In this document: one piece after another, positions 42,795 through 53,770 of the stretch
How positions within the stretch are numbered: the first letter of the stretch is position 1
Layout: the number at the start of each line of letters is the position of its first letter
NCBI GenBank assembly: GCA_963576725.1
Contig: OY755246.1
Location: 70,796,371 to 70,860,370, forward strand
Origin: Azorinus chamasolen
Taxonomy: Eukaryota > Mollusca > Bivalvia > Cardiida > Solecurtidae
Direction of reading: 5' to 3'
DNA: 64,000 bases
Notes under the pieces: model-generated
What the model was told of the DNA's origin: nothing
The model's database searches: none
What the model saw: the letters and a program-made list of their open reading frames with translations, nothing else
Program-made: the position numbers and the translations under genes

Positions 42795-43592
42795 ATGATG
42801 CCCCCTTTGTAGCTAACTGACAGCTATTGGGATCACCCTGTGCCCAATGGTCGTCAACATTTTTTTAAGCAACATCTCCTTTACTGCTGAATGGAATTTT
42901 GCAAAACTTCACTGGAATAATTCTTAGGTTGCTTTCCATTAAAGTTGTAAACCTGTTGCCAGTCCATTCTGTAAGTAGATAACAGGAGCTAAAAATAGAT
43001 GAATAATTTCTTTAAGGACATCTCCTCCTAAACCACTCTATGAGCTAAAAGTAGATTTTATCGAAAAAATTATTTAAGCTACAACTGCTGCACAATCACT
43101 GAATGGGATTGGACTAGACATCACAGAAATGATCTTAAGGAAGTTCTCTATCAGAGTTACATACAATGTATATGTTTTGGTCTCCTGCATAAGTGAGTCA
43201 CAGGAGCTAAAACTGCTGAATGGAATATGAACAAATCTGAAAGAAATGATCTTTAGGTAGTCCTCTATCAAAGTTAAATTATATAGCAGCATAAGTAGAT
43301 TTTTGAAGCAAAAACAGATTTTAGAAATGATTCTTCGAAGTTTATCTTCTCCCAAACCACTGTCTGTAAACTGATAGAACTTTACAGTAATGATCTTCTA
43401 TCAGTTGTATCAGTGGTTTAAATCTGCTGTAAAATAGGTCACAGGAGCTAAACAATTTGAAAATATTTCTTGCAAGACCTGCAGTCAGTGCTTTCAGTGA
43501 AATGCAGCAGTTAAACAAATTTATTGGATGTACATCGTAGATCACATGGTCTATTAACCAGATAAATGATAAAGGGCCATCATGGCTCTCCT
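42795..43592 (+). repeat. AGCTAACTGACAGCT family element
   Basis: Head GTAGCTAACTGACAGCTATT followed by GGGATCACCCTGTGCCC. About five degenerate core units have CATCTCCTCCTAAACCACT, TGAATGGAAT, CACAGAAATGATC and GTCACAGGAGCTAA. The tail AAAGGGCCATCATGGCTCTC then CTGTTT is like that at 21180. Confidence 0.75.
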
Positions 43593-43594
43593 GT

Positions 43595-43713
43595 TTAACC
43601 CTTTCCCTCATATAAACACATTTTCACATATTTGAAACAGAGTAGACCCAGATCAGATGGCTCTTCAAAAGTTGTTGAAATTTGGACTTAATATAGGACA
43701 GGGAAAGGGTTAA
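43595..43713 (+). mobile_element. TTAA MITE, 119-bp deletion derivative
   Basis: Both ends are intact (TTAACCCTTTCCCTCATATA and GACAGGGAAAGGGTTAA). Only the left palindrome arm (GAGTAGACCCAGATCAGATG) and a short right part remain. Confidence 0.88.
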
Positions 43714-44148
43714 AACATAGGAGTTGCAATGGTTTGCACATGCCAGTTGATATGTCAGCAGTTCCATTGGTTTATCAGTAAGTTGGTCAAATGGTTTGTG
43801 ATCAGTAACTGATCAACCTTTTTACCTATAGCCCACATGTTTGGTCGGGAGGTTTGTTATGATGAGTAGATGAGCAATATTGATTTTGAGGTCATTAAGT
43901 CAAAGGCACACTTCAGGGTCAAAGGTCAAAATTGACATTAGGGGACATGGTTGACATTAGGGGACATGTTTTACATCTGTTTCCATTGCTTGGCTAAGTG
44001 TTTGTCTTGTCTTGAGATGTGCTTTGGCTGCCACTTGTATATGCTTGCTATTTGCAAGAAACATTTCCCTTGCAATCACCCATTCTTTTTCTGTTACCTG
44101 TGATTTGTTGCACAGCTTTTCCTTATTTCTACCCACCTTCCCTCACAG

Positions 44149-44268
44149 GCCACCCCAAGAAAACAAGTTCTCATACAGCCCACCCCTATGTAGGATGGTC
44201 TACAGACAGCACAAGAGGACAGCTTCGCAAAAAGCACAGCTTGCCAACCCCTAGTCATACAGATACAG
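44149..44268 (+). CDS. MADD: MADD exon n: linker, possibly alternative
   Basis: 120 bases, phase 1 in and 1 out; acceptor CCCTCACAG (ends 44148) after a pyrimidine-rich tract, donor GTAACC at 44269. It encodes HPKKTSSHTAHPYVGWSTD and then STRGQLRKKHSLPTPSHTDT. Being a multiple of 3 with equal phases, it could be skipped without changing frame: exon m (ends phase 1) joins exon o (starts phase 1) directly. I see no vertebrate counterpart. It may be a cassette exon. Confidence 0.78.
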
Positions 44269-44734
44269 GTAACCAGAGCACAGTTAGTCATGGCTCAAAC
44301 ATGCCAACATAATGTTGAAGAAAAAACCTATTGGCATAGCAACATAATTATATGAGTTTTATTTTTAAGAAAGTATTATGTGAATAATTTTAAATGATTT
44401 TGATTTAGTTTACTCTGAATTAGATGTTAAAATCTGTATGATAACAGATGTTTTATCACTAACTGTGCTGCTAATGGTATGATGTTTTCTTCTCAATTAG
44501 CTTGGTTGATGGTTAATTTGGAAGCAACATCGTTATTGTGCCCAAAATATTTTAATGTTCAATTTTTCAAGACAAATTGTATATTCCATATTTAGTAAAT
44601 AAGCTGAACTTGGTCTATACTATTTGTCAGTGTGATGCCAGCCATCTTGGGTACTGTGGAGCTGGGTTTATGTTCAATAACACTGAAGTTTGATCTTCTC
44701 TGTAAATGCATAAGTGTTGAGGATGTTTTATTTT

Positions 44735-45662
44735 TAGCTTACCTAACACAAAGTGCCAGGATAAGCTAATGGGATCCCCCTGTGTCTGTCATGAGTTGTG
44801 CAATTTCTTTAAATAACATCTCCTAAACCACTGAAAAGATTTTGACAAAATAAATTAGAATGATCCTTAGGGGATCCTCTATTAAATTGAAACTAAATCG
44901 TTCTGGTCTGCGGCATAAGTAGGTCACGTGAGTTAAAAATACTTTATATGACATCTCTTCTGAATCGGCTATTAAAATGAACTTTGACCATATTTCACAG
45001 GAATAATCTGATTAATCATCTAGCCTTTAGGCGATGGGTGCATTAAGTTTTACCCTTGTCCATATGTACGTTAGTACGTCCGAAATTTTTGTCAAGGATT
45101 TCTTGGCTTTTGTAAGGTGGAATGATTTCATATTTGGTCTGAAGCATTATCATAGTGAGTTGTAATGTGTCTCCCCTTTTCAGATCTGTCGTCCATCTAC
45201 TTCCTGTTTGCCGACACTTTGATTGAATTTGGTGATTGTTTAATGACAAAAAATTTCTTCAAAGATTCCTTTGCTTGTGTAACATGCAATGATTTGATAT
45301 TTGGTCTGAAGCATAATTATAGTGAGTTGTACCATGTCTCCCCTTTTCAGGTCTCATTCATCTACTTTCTGTTTGCCGAAGGGGGCATCCGTGTCCCATG
45401 GACACATTTTCTTTTATTTCCTGTAGCTAAAAACAAGTTTAGACAATGAATTCTGAATATGACATCATGTAAAGTGCAGAAAACAATATTTATATAATTG
45501 TGTTATCTATTTGTTTATGTAAACTGTATTAAGATAGAATGAGAGTAATGAATTACTTAACCATGAAGTTCTAAAAAAAATGCTTTGATATCCATTTCAT
45601 TATTATGATCTTGACTCATGGTAGGTACCCAGGTGAGCTGTGTAGGGCCATCATGACTTCTG
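44735..45662 (+). repeat. AGCTTACCTAACAC family element
   Basis: Head TTTTTAGCTTACCTAACACA / AGTGCCAGGATAAGCT, CCCCTGTGTCTGTCATG. The core has CATCTCCTAAACCACTGAAA and, from 45040, units with TTTTGTCAAGGATTTCTTGG and GTCTCCCCTTTTCAG. The tail CAGGTGAGCTGTGTAGGGCC...GACTTCTGCTT is diverged. Confidence 0.7.
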
Positions 45663-45835
45663 CTTAACTCTTCCCCTCATGTAAATACCTTTTCATGCAT
45701 CTGCAAATAGATTAGACCACGATCAGACACTTCCTAGCCATCTGATCCGGGTCTGCTCTGTTTGCTAATGGAATTGGATAATTCTTTTCTTTACTTTCTA
45801 AAATGTCTTTCATACCTTTTTTATACCTTTTTAAA
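45663..45835 (+). mobile_element. TTAA MITE, right end missing
   Basis: TTAACTCTTCCCCTCATGTA, palindrome arms GATTAGACCACGATCAGACA and CCATCTGATCCGGGTCTGCT, then TTCTTTTCTTTACTTTCTAA. A second partial arm (GTATACCCAGATTAGACAAC) follows at 45840. Confidence 0.75.
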
Positions 45836-45888
45836 CATAGTATACCCAGATTAGACAACTCTTGTAGGAGACCAATTGGTATGACAGA

Positions 45889-46370
45889 ATTATGTCTCCC
45901 ACCACGTAGTGGTGTAGGAGACATTGATTTACTTCTTTCTGTCCATCTGTCTGTCTGTCAAAAAATCTTGTCCGCTCTCTAATTTCAAAAGTTTTCATTC
46001 AATCTTCAAAAAACCTTATGAAAATGTATATAGCTATAATATCTAGGCCAAGTTCAATATACAGCAAGATTGTTACAGGAACTTCAGAGTTATGGCCCTT
46101 GATTTATCCAAATTTGGCCTTTTTAGCCTTGTCTGCTCTTTAAGTCAAACACATCCCATCCTATCTTCACCAAACCTTATTAAAATGTTTATGGCTATAA
46201 TATCTAGTCCAAGATCAATAACCAGCAAGATTTTTTTTTTTTAGCTTTGTCTGATCTATAAATAAAAAAGTCCTCATCCAACCTCCAACAAACTTCATAA
46301 AAATGCATCCAATAATTATTGAGACAGGAGCAGGTGGGAGACATGTTTTTCTTAAAAACAAGCTCTAGTT
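45889..46370 (+). repeat. Head-core-tail element, GTCTCCCACC family
   Basis: Head TTATGTCTCCCACCACGTAG / GGTGTAGGAGACATT, TCTGTCTGTCAAAA run. About three core units have TTGTCTGCTCTTTAAGTCAA, ATGGCTATAATATCTAG and CAGAGTTATGGCCC. The tail GCAGGTGGGAGACATG carries the complement of the head and ends AAGCTCTAGTTT. Confidence 0.87.
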
Positions 46371-46831
46371 TGAAAATGAATGTCTCAAAATTCGGAGCAC
46401 ATGACACGTAATCAAATCATCAGTCTGTTAACTAACAGTATTGACAACTTGAGGGTTAAGTAACAAAAACTATAGTAATAGAAAGAGGGGGGCAGTTTGT
46501 TGACTTGTTAAGCACTGACTGATCTGAGTCTTCAGCCTTTGCAAATATGTTCATTATTCACCATTGATGTGATAATCACTATTACTTCAGTCTCACATTT
46601 GCAGTTTTGCTTTAATTTATACAAGAGGTATAAATTAAAGCAATACTTTTGATATTAGACTGAACGTGCCCCTACCCCCTCCTCCCTGCATGTGTTAGAT
46701 GTTGTATTGATTATCATATAAATGTGTTTGCAGAAATTTGTTGACCAATATCGTTGATGGAGGGCATGTAAAAATATAAATGTACAACACAAAAAAATTT
46801 GATTCTTTCTCATATCATGTAATAATTAATA

Positions 46832-46905
46832 GTATAAAACACAGGACAGGTGTATAAAATGCAGGACAGGTGTATAAAACACAGGACAGGTGTATAAAAC
46901 ACAGA
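46832..46905. repeat. 20-bp minisatellite
   Basis: GTATAAAACACAGGACAGGT repeated about 3.5 times. Confidence 0.9.
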
Positions 46906-47080
46906 TGGGAAAATATGATACACCTGATGTTTATTGGTAATATTTTACAGGTATTTATCTCCCTCTGTCCTCCACCAATATAACAATTATAGTTAGTATT
47001 ATACATGTATTTATCTCTCTCTGACCTCCACCTATATAACTTTTATTGGTTACAATGGTAGTATTTTACATGTATATGTA

Positions 47081-47108
47081 TATATCTCTCTCTCTCTCTC
47101 TCTCTCTG
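47081..47108. repeat. TC microsatellite
   Basis: (TC)n of about 14 units. It lies in a larger duplicated context with GTATTATACATGTATTTAT and CTCCACCCATATTA-AATTAT (46975-47155, 47785-47835). Confidence 0.92.
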
Positions 47109-47152
47109 TCCTCCACTCATATTATAATTATTGACAGTATTATACATGTATT

Positions 47153-47776
47153 TATTAGTCCCCCACCGGTCACCGGTTGGGGGACTATAGGTTTGCTCGA
47201 TTCCGTCTGTCCGTCCGTCCGTCTGTCACGCTTCGTGTCCGGGCCATATCTCCTACAAAGTAATGCCAAATTCATTATAACTTCATTCATTGAAGAAGCA
47301 TGATGAGGGGAAGTGTCATGCACAAGGGCCATAACTCTAGCATCAATATTTTTGGAGTTATTCGCCTTTTACATATTTTTTGTCCGGACAATAACTCTTT
47401 ATCTACTGGTTCAATTGATTTGAAACTTCACATATGGAACACTCATGATGAGGGGTAGTGTCATGCACAAGGGCCATAACTCTAGCATCAATATTTTTGG
47501 AGTTATTCCCCTTTTCATATTTTCTTGTTGGGACAATAACTTTTTATCTACTGATTCAATTGATTTGACACTTCACATATGGCAATCATGATGAGAAAAA
47601 GTGTCATGCACAAATGCCATAACTCTAGCATCGATATTTTTTGAGTTATGCCCCTTTTTCCTATTTTCACACTCTGTCCGTCTGTGACATGGGTGGGTGG
47701 GGTGGGGAGAGTGGAGGGTTTTTTTCAGTCCGGTGGGGGACTCATGTCTTGCATAGCAATACAACATGCCCTTGTT
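47153..47776 (+). repeat. Head-core-tail element, GTCCCCCACCGG family
   Basis: Head TTTATTAGTCCCCCACCGGT / CACCGGTTGGGGGACTATAG, a TCCGTCCGTCCGTC run. About four core units of roughly 118 bp have GGGCCATAACTCTAGCATCA, TTTGGAGTTATTCCCC and GACAATAACT. The tail CAGTCCGGTGGGGGACTCAT...ATGCCCTTGTTT has the complement of the head. Confidence 0.92.
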
Positions 47777-47880
47777 TCTCACTGTCCTCCACCCATATTA
47801 CAATAATTGGTAGTGTTATACATGTATTTATATCTCTCTCTGTCTTCAATCCATGTTATCATTATTATTATTAATTATTA

Positions 47881-48129
47881 GGGTCCTGCATTGAAAATGC
47901 AGGAGCCCCATAGGAATCACATTTTCTGTCTGTTGGTCCGTCCATCCATCAACACTTTTGATTGACACGATAACTCAAACAGTACTTCACATATTGGTTT
48001 TATATTAATGGCATGTGCTTAGTATCATTAGAGGAAGACGCCTATAGTTTTTTGGTTGAATCAGATCACTATGTCTAAGTTATCTACCCTTGAATACAGG
48101 GCCCTCTCTGACTGATCAGTATTCTAGTT
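47881..48129 (+). repeat. TCCTGCATT repeat, full copy
   Basis: The head is a hairpin, TCCTGCATTGAAAATGCAGGA. Then CCCCATAGGAATCACATTTT, TCCGTCCATCCATC, one body unit, CAGGGCCCTCTCTGACTGAT and TTCTAGTT at the end. Compare 1352-1615. Confidence 0.85.
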
Positions 48130-48139
48130 ATTATTATTA

Positions 48140-48180
48140 TGTCCCCTAAACAAAGTGGGTGGGACATATTGTTTTATAAT
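48140..48180 (+). repeat. Isolated head hairpin
   Basis: TATGTCCCCTAAACAAAGTG with GGTGGGACATA forms a head like those above, but nothing recognisable follows. A similar lone head is at 48672-48705 (GTCACCCAAATGAAATGGGG). Confidence 0.55.
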
Positions 48181-48865
48181 TGTTATTATTACTATTAGCT
48201 CTTTATGTCTTTCACCCATATTGTTATTATTCCTTCCTATGTCACCACTTATCCAAATACCACATCAAAACTTTGTACATTAAACTCGTTCCCACAGAAA
48301 GTGTCATTGTTATGAAATTTTTGTAATTAACATGACGTTGCATATTTTCAAATAGTTCAGTTTCCAAAATTCATGTCAGTCTAATGAATATTCAGTTACA
48401 TCAAATATCTTTACAATGAGAGCTCGTTGTTTGTACCAATTTTTTCGAGTCTGCTTGTATTGAGCTCGACATAGTCACCACAATGTCTGCGTATGATGGT
48501 GAATGTTAGTGTGTCCTTCCGTGCGTCAGGTCTTGTCCGGGCTCTAACTCAGGAGATTGTAGCAATCACACACTTATGCATGCACACACTCGCACACCCA
48601 TGCACACATGCATAGAAATAATGTAGAACAGTGCTAAGAAATGTAAGAAATAATGACTTTATAAATATTAATGTCACCCAAATGAAATGGGGGAACATAT
48701 TGTGTTTACTCCATTTCTTCTTCTTATTTCTGCCGATTCTTATTCTCCTTCTTCTTCCCCCATGAATTTGTCTGACACATTTCTCGGTAAGTAATAGTCC
48801 GATTCTGATGAAACTTCAAATGAACGTAGCTGGTTATGTGCAAATGTGCATTCAACTTTTGGTTT

Positions 48866-49355
48866 TTATGCCCCCTGATCAACCTGTCTGTTGGTTGGTT
48901 GGTTTGTCCCCAACTTCAACATTGGAGATAATTTTGTAGCCATTGCACATACATACTTCAAACATCGCATACATATGCAACTTATGAAGGCGAACATTTT
49001 TAAGGGTGACTTATTAAGGTCAAGGTCATACATCAAGGTCAAATTACGGGTCAAATTAGATTGGCGATAATTTTGTCGCCATTGAACATACATAATTCAA
49101 ACTTGGCATGGATGTGCAACTTATGGAGGCAAACATTTTTTAGGGATGACTTACTAAGGTGAAGGTCATTAAATCAAGGTCAAATTACGGGTCAAATTCT
49201 GATTGGCGATAATTTTTCCTCATTCAACATACATCCTTCAAACTTGGCATGCATGTGCAACTTGTGGAGGCAAACATTTTTAGGGGTGACTTATTAAGGT
49301 CAAGTTCATACATCAAGGACAAAGGTCATATGGGGGCATAGCGTTTCACAACACA
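48866..49355 (+). repeat. Head-core-tail element, ATGCCCCC / GGCGATAA family
   Basis: It starts TTTTTATGCCCCCTGATCAA. About three core units of roughly 145 bp have CTTCAAACTTGGCATGCATG, ACTTATGGAGGCAAACATTT and TTGGCGATAATTTTGTCGCC. The end is CATATGGGGGCATAGCG, the complement of the start. Confidence 0.85.
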
Positions 49356-49590
49356 TCTGAATAAAATGTTGCTATGGTAACCAAATGGTGGGCTCTGATT
49401 GGTCGAAATTTAGATACAATTTTTATGTATAATTAAGATCTTAACTGTTAGCAAAAGTTCCTCAAATTTGCATGCAAGGTGCTAATTTTGATAAAAAGAG
49501 ACCAGAGATAAAGTAAGAAAAGTGTCCAGAGATAAATATAAGTAAAGATTTCAGGTGATAAGGACTGTTTTAAGTTTCCATATATTTCAG

Positions 49591-50063
49591 GGTCTCCAGT
49601 GATAGTCAATGGTGATGAGTTTGAGAATATCGAGATTATACCCAGTAATCCTGGAGATAAAGATGAGAATCCATATCGCTTACCCAGTCAGGCAGGCAGT
49701 ATGCAAATCCCACAACAGCATGTGGCTGACATGAACAGAAACATCACAAACACACAGAAATGTGACATTATTGTCACAGGCTCAACAGAGGACACAAGTC
49801 AGGGAATGATTCACCATCCGCTCATGTCTCCAAGTCAGGATCGAGATGTGATGTTGGAGTTTGTGAAAAATAAGGGCTTAATGAAGACCACATTGATGGA
49901 CAACCGTGTCAGTAGCATCGACTCAGAGATGTCGGAGGCAAGTACCCTGGTTAGTACCACGTCAGATAAGTGTGGTGAGAACGGAGAAGCTAAGAAAAGA
50001 TCGAGGATAAATCATCACACAATTCGGGGCTTTGTATCCGACTCTGAGATGGAAACTACTGGG
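49591..50063 (+). CDS. MADD: MADD exon o: large linker exon ending SDSEMET
   Basis: 473 bases, phase 1 in and 0 out; acceptor ATTTCAG (ends 49590), donor GTGTGT at 50064 (weak GT donor). It encodes a Ser/acidic-rich stretch with SIDSEMSEASTLVSTTSDK and ends HTIRGFVSDSEMETTG. Vertebrate MADD has similar motifs (SSQDSEVSTVVSN and RGTLSDSEIETN) in this order. The open frame runs on for 69 bases past the donor, so a read-through form would add about 22 residues and then stop. Confidence 0.9.
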
Positions 50064-50498
50064 GTGTGTTGTCGATATTTTGAGATTGGTGTTTGTTGCA
50101 TTCCTTGCGGTACATTCCCTTGCCCTCTTTGAATTCTAGTTCTCTAGAAATGCAAATTTTGCTTGGCCTTCTAGATAGATACATTTCTCAAACATTTTTC
50201 AAATTGTTTTTACAAGTTAATCTTTATTTAAAGGTTCTGAATGTTTTTTGTAACCAAAATAGACAGAATTTTTATTTTGTGTCTCTTACCAACTTGAGTC
50301 TTTATACATAAAGAAAGTATCTTTGGTATATTAACTTCATACAGATACATTTTGTTGTTATTATCATTGACTTTCTGTTTCGGGAAGCATCTTTGAATGG
50401 AAAGCTCTAATCAATATTTAGTAATTACTGTATTATCTCTAATAAACGCTGCCAGGGGTGTTACAGTTTTTAAAAAGAGCTTCATGCATTTTGTACAC

Positions 50499-50588
50499 AG
50501 GTAATTACTGAATGCAGAATGAAAGCAATGCAGAGAGCTCCTAGGGGAGCTTTCTGTGTTGCTTTCATTCGGCATTAATCTACTACCT
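50499..50588. repeat. 90-nt palindrome
   Basis: AGGTAATTACTGAATGCAGA ... AGAGCTCCTAGGGGAGCTTT ... GGCATTAATCTACTACCT: arms of about 43 nt with few mismatches and apex AGCTCCTAGGGGAGCT. It resembles the centre of the pogo-type MITEs at 24124 and 40788, but CAGTAAAACC ends are not seen. Confidence 0.85.
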
Positions 50589-51137
50589 CTTTTTTGAAAA
50601 GTATATATTTCTTTATTTAATGGTTATTTTATAGGGTTTGAGCTGTTTTATTCATTGTTAGTTTTCCCCGTTGAAGTAAGGGGTGTTCATTATGGAGACT
50701 ACAGTATATCCAAAGCAGTATTTGCAGTATTCTCTGGCATGGTATCTGTCTGTATGTCTACCTATGCTGTACCAACATGTCATGAAGGGATGCAGAGACA
50801 GAAGAAACAAGGGAAGGACTTTTTAATGTAATGGTATGGTTCAAATTCAGTTGGCAGAGGCATGAAATTGGCAGTTGTTTGGTTCATGACGAAAAGTCAA
50901 TTGCCTATACAGCTGCAAATCACAAATCATTGCAAAGTGATTTGTCTCTTCACAATATCACCATTGGTGTTTGGAGTCCAAACATCTACTTCTATTTCTT
51001 TTTTGCCACTGGTCAAAATTTTGTATTAGTTCCTTTAAGTTATTCAATATTTATATTGTTGAGCTGGTTTTAATATGTTTTGACCAGCTGTAATACACTT
51101 GTTTTTACATGGAGATTTTCAGTCTTGATCAACTTTT

Positions 51138-51570
51138 ATACGCCCGAAGGTAACTTCAGTCATATTATGGTGCTTGTCTGTCTGTCTGTCTGTCCATCTG
51201 TCTTTCCATCCATTAGCCACACCTTTGTCCGCTCAATAACTTGACAACTATTTGGAGTGCTGTCTTCATACTTAAGAGGAAGGATGGTCATGACTAGTAG
51301 ATGACCCCTATTGATTTTGAGGTCAGTCAGTCAAAGGTCAAGGTCACAGCGACTTTAAACTCAAAAATCAACTTTGATTTTGAGGTCAGTTGGTCAAGGG
51401 TCAAGGTCACAGCAACCACTCAAAAAACATGTCCGCTCAATAACTTGATTAGGTGTGCTGTCTTCATACTTAGTAGGAAGGTTGATCATGGCCAGTAAAT
51501 GACCCCTATTGATTTTAAGGTCAAAGGTCAAGGTGACAGTGACTTTCAACTCATATTAATATTGTGCATG
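51138..51570 (+). repeat. Head-core repeat, TATACGCCCGAAGG family
   Basis: Head TATACGCCCGAAGGTAACTT, then (TGTC)n TCTGTCTGTCTGTCTGTCC. About two core units of 230 bp have TGTCCGCTCAATAACTTGA, TATTGATTTTGAGGTCAGT and GGTCAAGGTCACAG. The tail is not clear. Confidence 0.75.
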
Positions 51571-51654
51571 TTAAAATGGCACATACTTATAATGCTCCAA
51601 CACACAAAGCTCTAATTAGATATAGAAAGGATTAGAATTTCTGATGACAATAAT

Positions 51655-51760
51655 TTTGTCCTTTCCTTCATGTAAACTTTTTTCCACGCCTTTGCAAACA
51701 GAGTAGACCAGATCAGATCTTACCAGTCAGATGCTTCAGAATGCTCTCAGACAAGCAAAA
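51655..51760. mobile_element. TTAA MITE, left fragment
   Basis: CCTTTCCTTCATGTAAACTT, GCAAACAGAGTAGACCAGAT CAGATC; the rest is lost. Confidence 0.6.
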
Positions 51761-51769
51761 TGTTTTATA

Positions 51770-52490
51770 AACTTAGACCACCCTGAGGAACCCTTATCAG
51801 TATATCCACAGACCAGACATTGTGTGTCTAACATAACAGCTGGTTAGGTCTTTACTGCTTATGACTAGATCCTGAAATTGGAGCTGGTTTTCCCTTTAAA
51901 AATGATTTGTATGAAATGCTGACCAGATTCCGATAATTTCAGTACAGTATACAGCGGCGAAGATGAAAGATAATGGAAATAATATTGTAACAATCAAAAT
52001 TTGCAATGGGGAACTGGGCAGTGATGATAATTGTATGGTGGCTCATTATCCTATTGTTTTGTGTATTTGTAAGGGCAAGTTGTTTTTCTGAATTTCAAAC
52101 ATTTGAAACAGCCTCAATACCGTAACTCGTACAACAATTTGGGTAGAGATGGGGGTTTGTGAAGGTGCACACAGAATTTCAGGTTTCTAGGATTTTGTCA
52201 AAGATGTACTTATAGGAGGAGTATGTTGTGCCAATGAGCTGAAGCATATACATATGATATTTCTGAAACAATTTGATAAATCAAACACTGCTTTGATTCT
52301 ATGGGTGAAAAGTTTGCTATGGTTTGGAGTCACCATGTGTATTTTACCTTGATGTTGGTATGTGTTTAAAATTTAACCATCGGTAAGTTCTTAATACTAC
52401 ACTTATTGTTTCAAATCTGGACCGTATTATTTAGTCTTCCCCTTGGAATCAGACTCAAAGACAGAAACTCATTGAGGGAGATGAGACCAA
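51770..52490. other. Intron, nothing recognised
   Basis: No repeat family, RNA or coding signal is visible by eye. Confidence 0.55.
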
Positions 52491-52496
52491 ATGAGG

Positions 52497-52720
52497 TTAA
52501 CCCATTCCTTCATATTGAAAAATTTGGCCCCTCTGTAAAAGTCATTTCTTGAAACCAATTGCTCCATAGAAGGCTTAAGCAAATACATGTACTCTATTTA
52601 TCATTATTGTTTCAAAACTACAAAATTCTGAAATGTTCTTTTTCTTTAATAAATGCTCCTTTTCCGTAGATTTATTAAAAAAGGTTGGGTCTAAAAATAG
52701 TCTATGAGGTAATGAGTTAA
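52497..52720 (-). mobile_element. TTAACCCATT MITE, reverse of 9698
   Basis: Ends TTAACCCATTCCTTCATATT and TCTATGAGGTAATGAGTTAA. The interior has TTTGGCCCCTCTGTAAAAGT, TCTTGAAACCAATTGCTCC and TCTAAAAATAGTCTATGAGG, the reverse of the copy at 9698-9904. Confidence 0.82.
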
Positions 52721-52823
52721 TACGGGTACATTTTCTTGGCCTGACACAGAAAAAAATTTCATACTGACAAAATTATGTGCTGACAGGATTTATCAGGCTA
52801 AACAGTTTGCAATGAACTAGTTC

Positions 52824-53325
52824 TACATCTTCAAACAAAGTTTGTTTTGGTATATATACGAGTCACCACATTTTCAAACAAAGTTTGTTTTGGTATATAT
52901 ACGAGTCACCACATCTTCAAACAAAGTTTGTTTTGGTTTATACAAGTCACCACATCTTCAAACAAAGTTTGTTTTGGTATAAATTTTACGAGTCACCACA
53001 TCTTAAACAAAGTTTGTTTTGGTATATACGAGTCACCGCATCTTCAAACAAAGTTTGTTTTGGTATATATGAGTCACCGCATCTTCAAACAAAGTTTGTT
53101 TCGGTATATATGAGTCACCACATCTTCAAACAAAGTTTGTTTTGGTATATATGAGTCACCGCATCTTCAAACAAAGTTTGTTTCGGTATGTACGAGTCAC
53201 CACATCTTCAAACAAAGTTTGTTTTGGTATATACGAGTCACCGCATCTTCAAACAAAGTTTGTTTTGGTATATATGAGTCACCGCATCTTCAAACAAAGT
53301 TTGTTTTGGTATATACAAGTCACCA
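52824..53325. repeat. ~41-bp minisatellite, 12 units, from an element head
   Basis: Twelve units of CATCTTCAAACAAAGTTTGT plus TTTGGTATATATGAGTCACC (39-45 bp). The last unit runs into AAGTCACCATGTCGGTCCGT CTG, the usual continuation after a head of the 885 family (ACAAACAAAGTGTGGGGG...GGAGTCACC). The repeated unit is therefore the head of such an element. Open frames across it come from the repeat. Confidence 0.92.
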
Positions 53326-53770
53326 TGTCGGTCCGTCTGTTAAGTCGGTCTGTTGGTTTTTCTTGTCGGTGTTATGTATCAGCTACTACTGACAAAAAAC
53401 TTATTAAAAGGCTTCTTTATCAAAAGGAGATGCACATAGCATTACAATATTCTTGTCAGATGATTTTAAAACAGGCATGCTAAGTAATTGTTGTCTGCAA
53501 GAATTGTCATGTGCTGCAATTCTGAAAGTTTTCTTATTCTGTTAAAAACTGCAATCAGTTTCAAATAGTATAGATCTTGATAAGATTCCAGTAACTTATC
53601 TGGATCCAAACTGTATGCATAGATATAATTACTAGTTTTCCGCTCGTGTGCAAACATTTAACATTGATACCCAGCTGCTTTGCCAAAGTCAAACAATTAT
53701 GTAACTTAATAGTCTTTAAATTTGATAAAACTCATTTTGTCTGCTTTTGAATACTTAATCCTGATCAAAC

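Noticed and set aside
49599..50132. Single-exon gene starting at the Met of 49599
   Set aside because: The frame is open before the Met back to an acceptor at 49590 and joins exon n in phase. Similarity to MADD ends at the donor at 50063.
52824..53325. CRISPR-like array
   Set aside because: Repeats are contiguous, with no unique spacers, and grade into a mobile-element head. The DNA is clearly from an animal genome.
52847..53483. Open frames of 88-113 codons
   Set aside because: They are translations of the 41-bp minisatellite in different frames.
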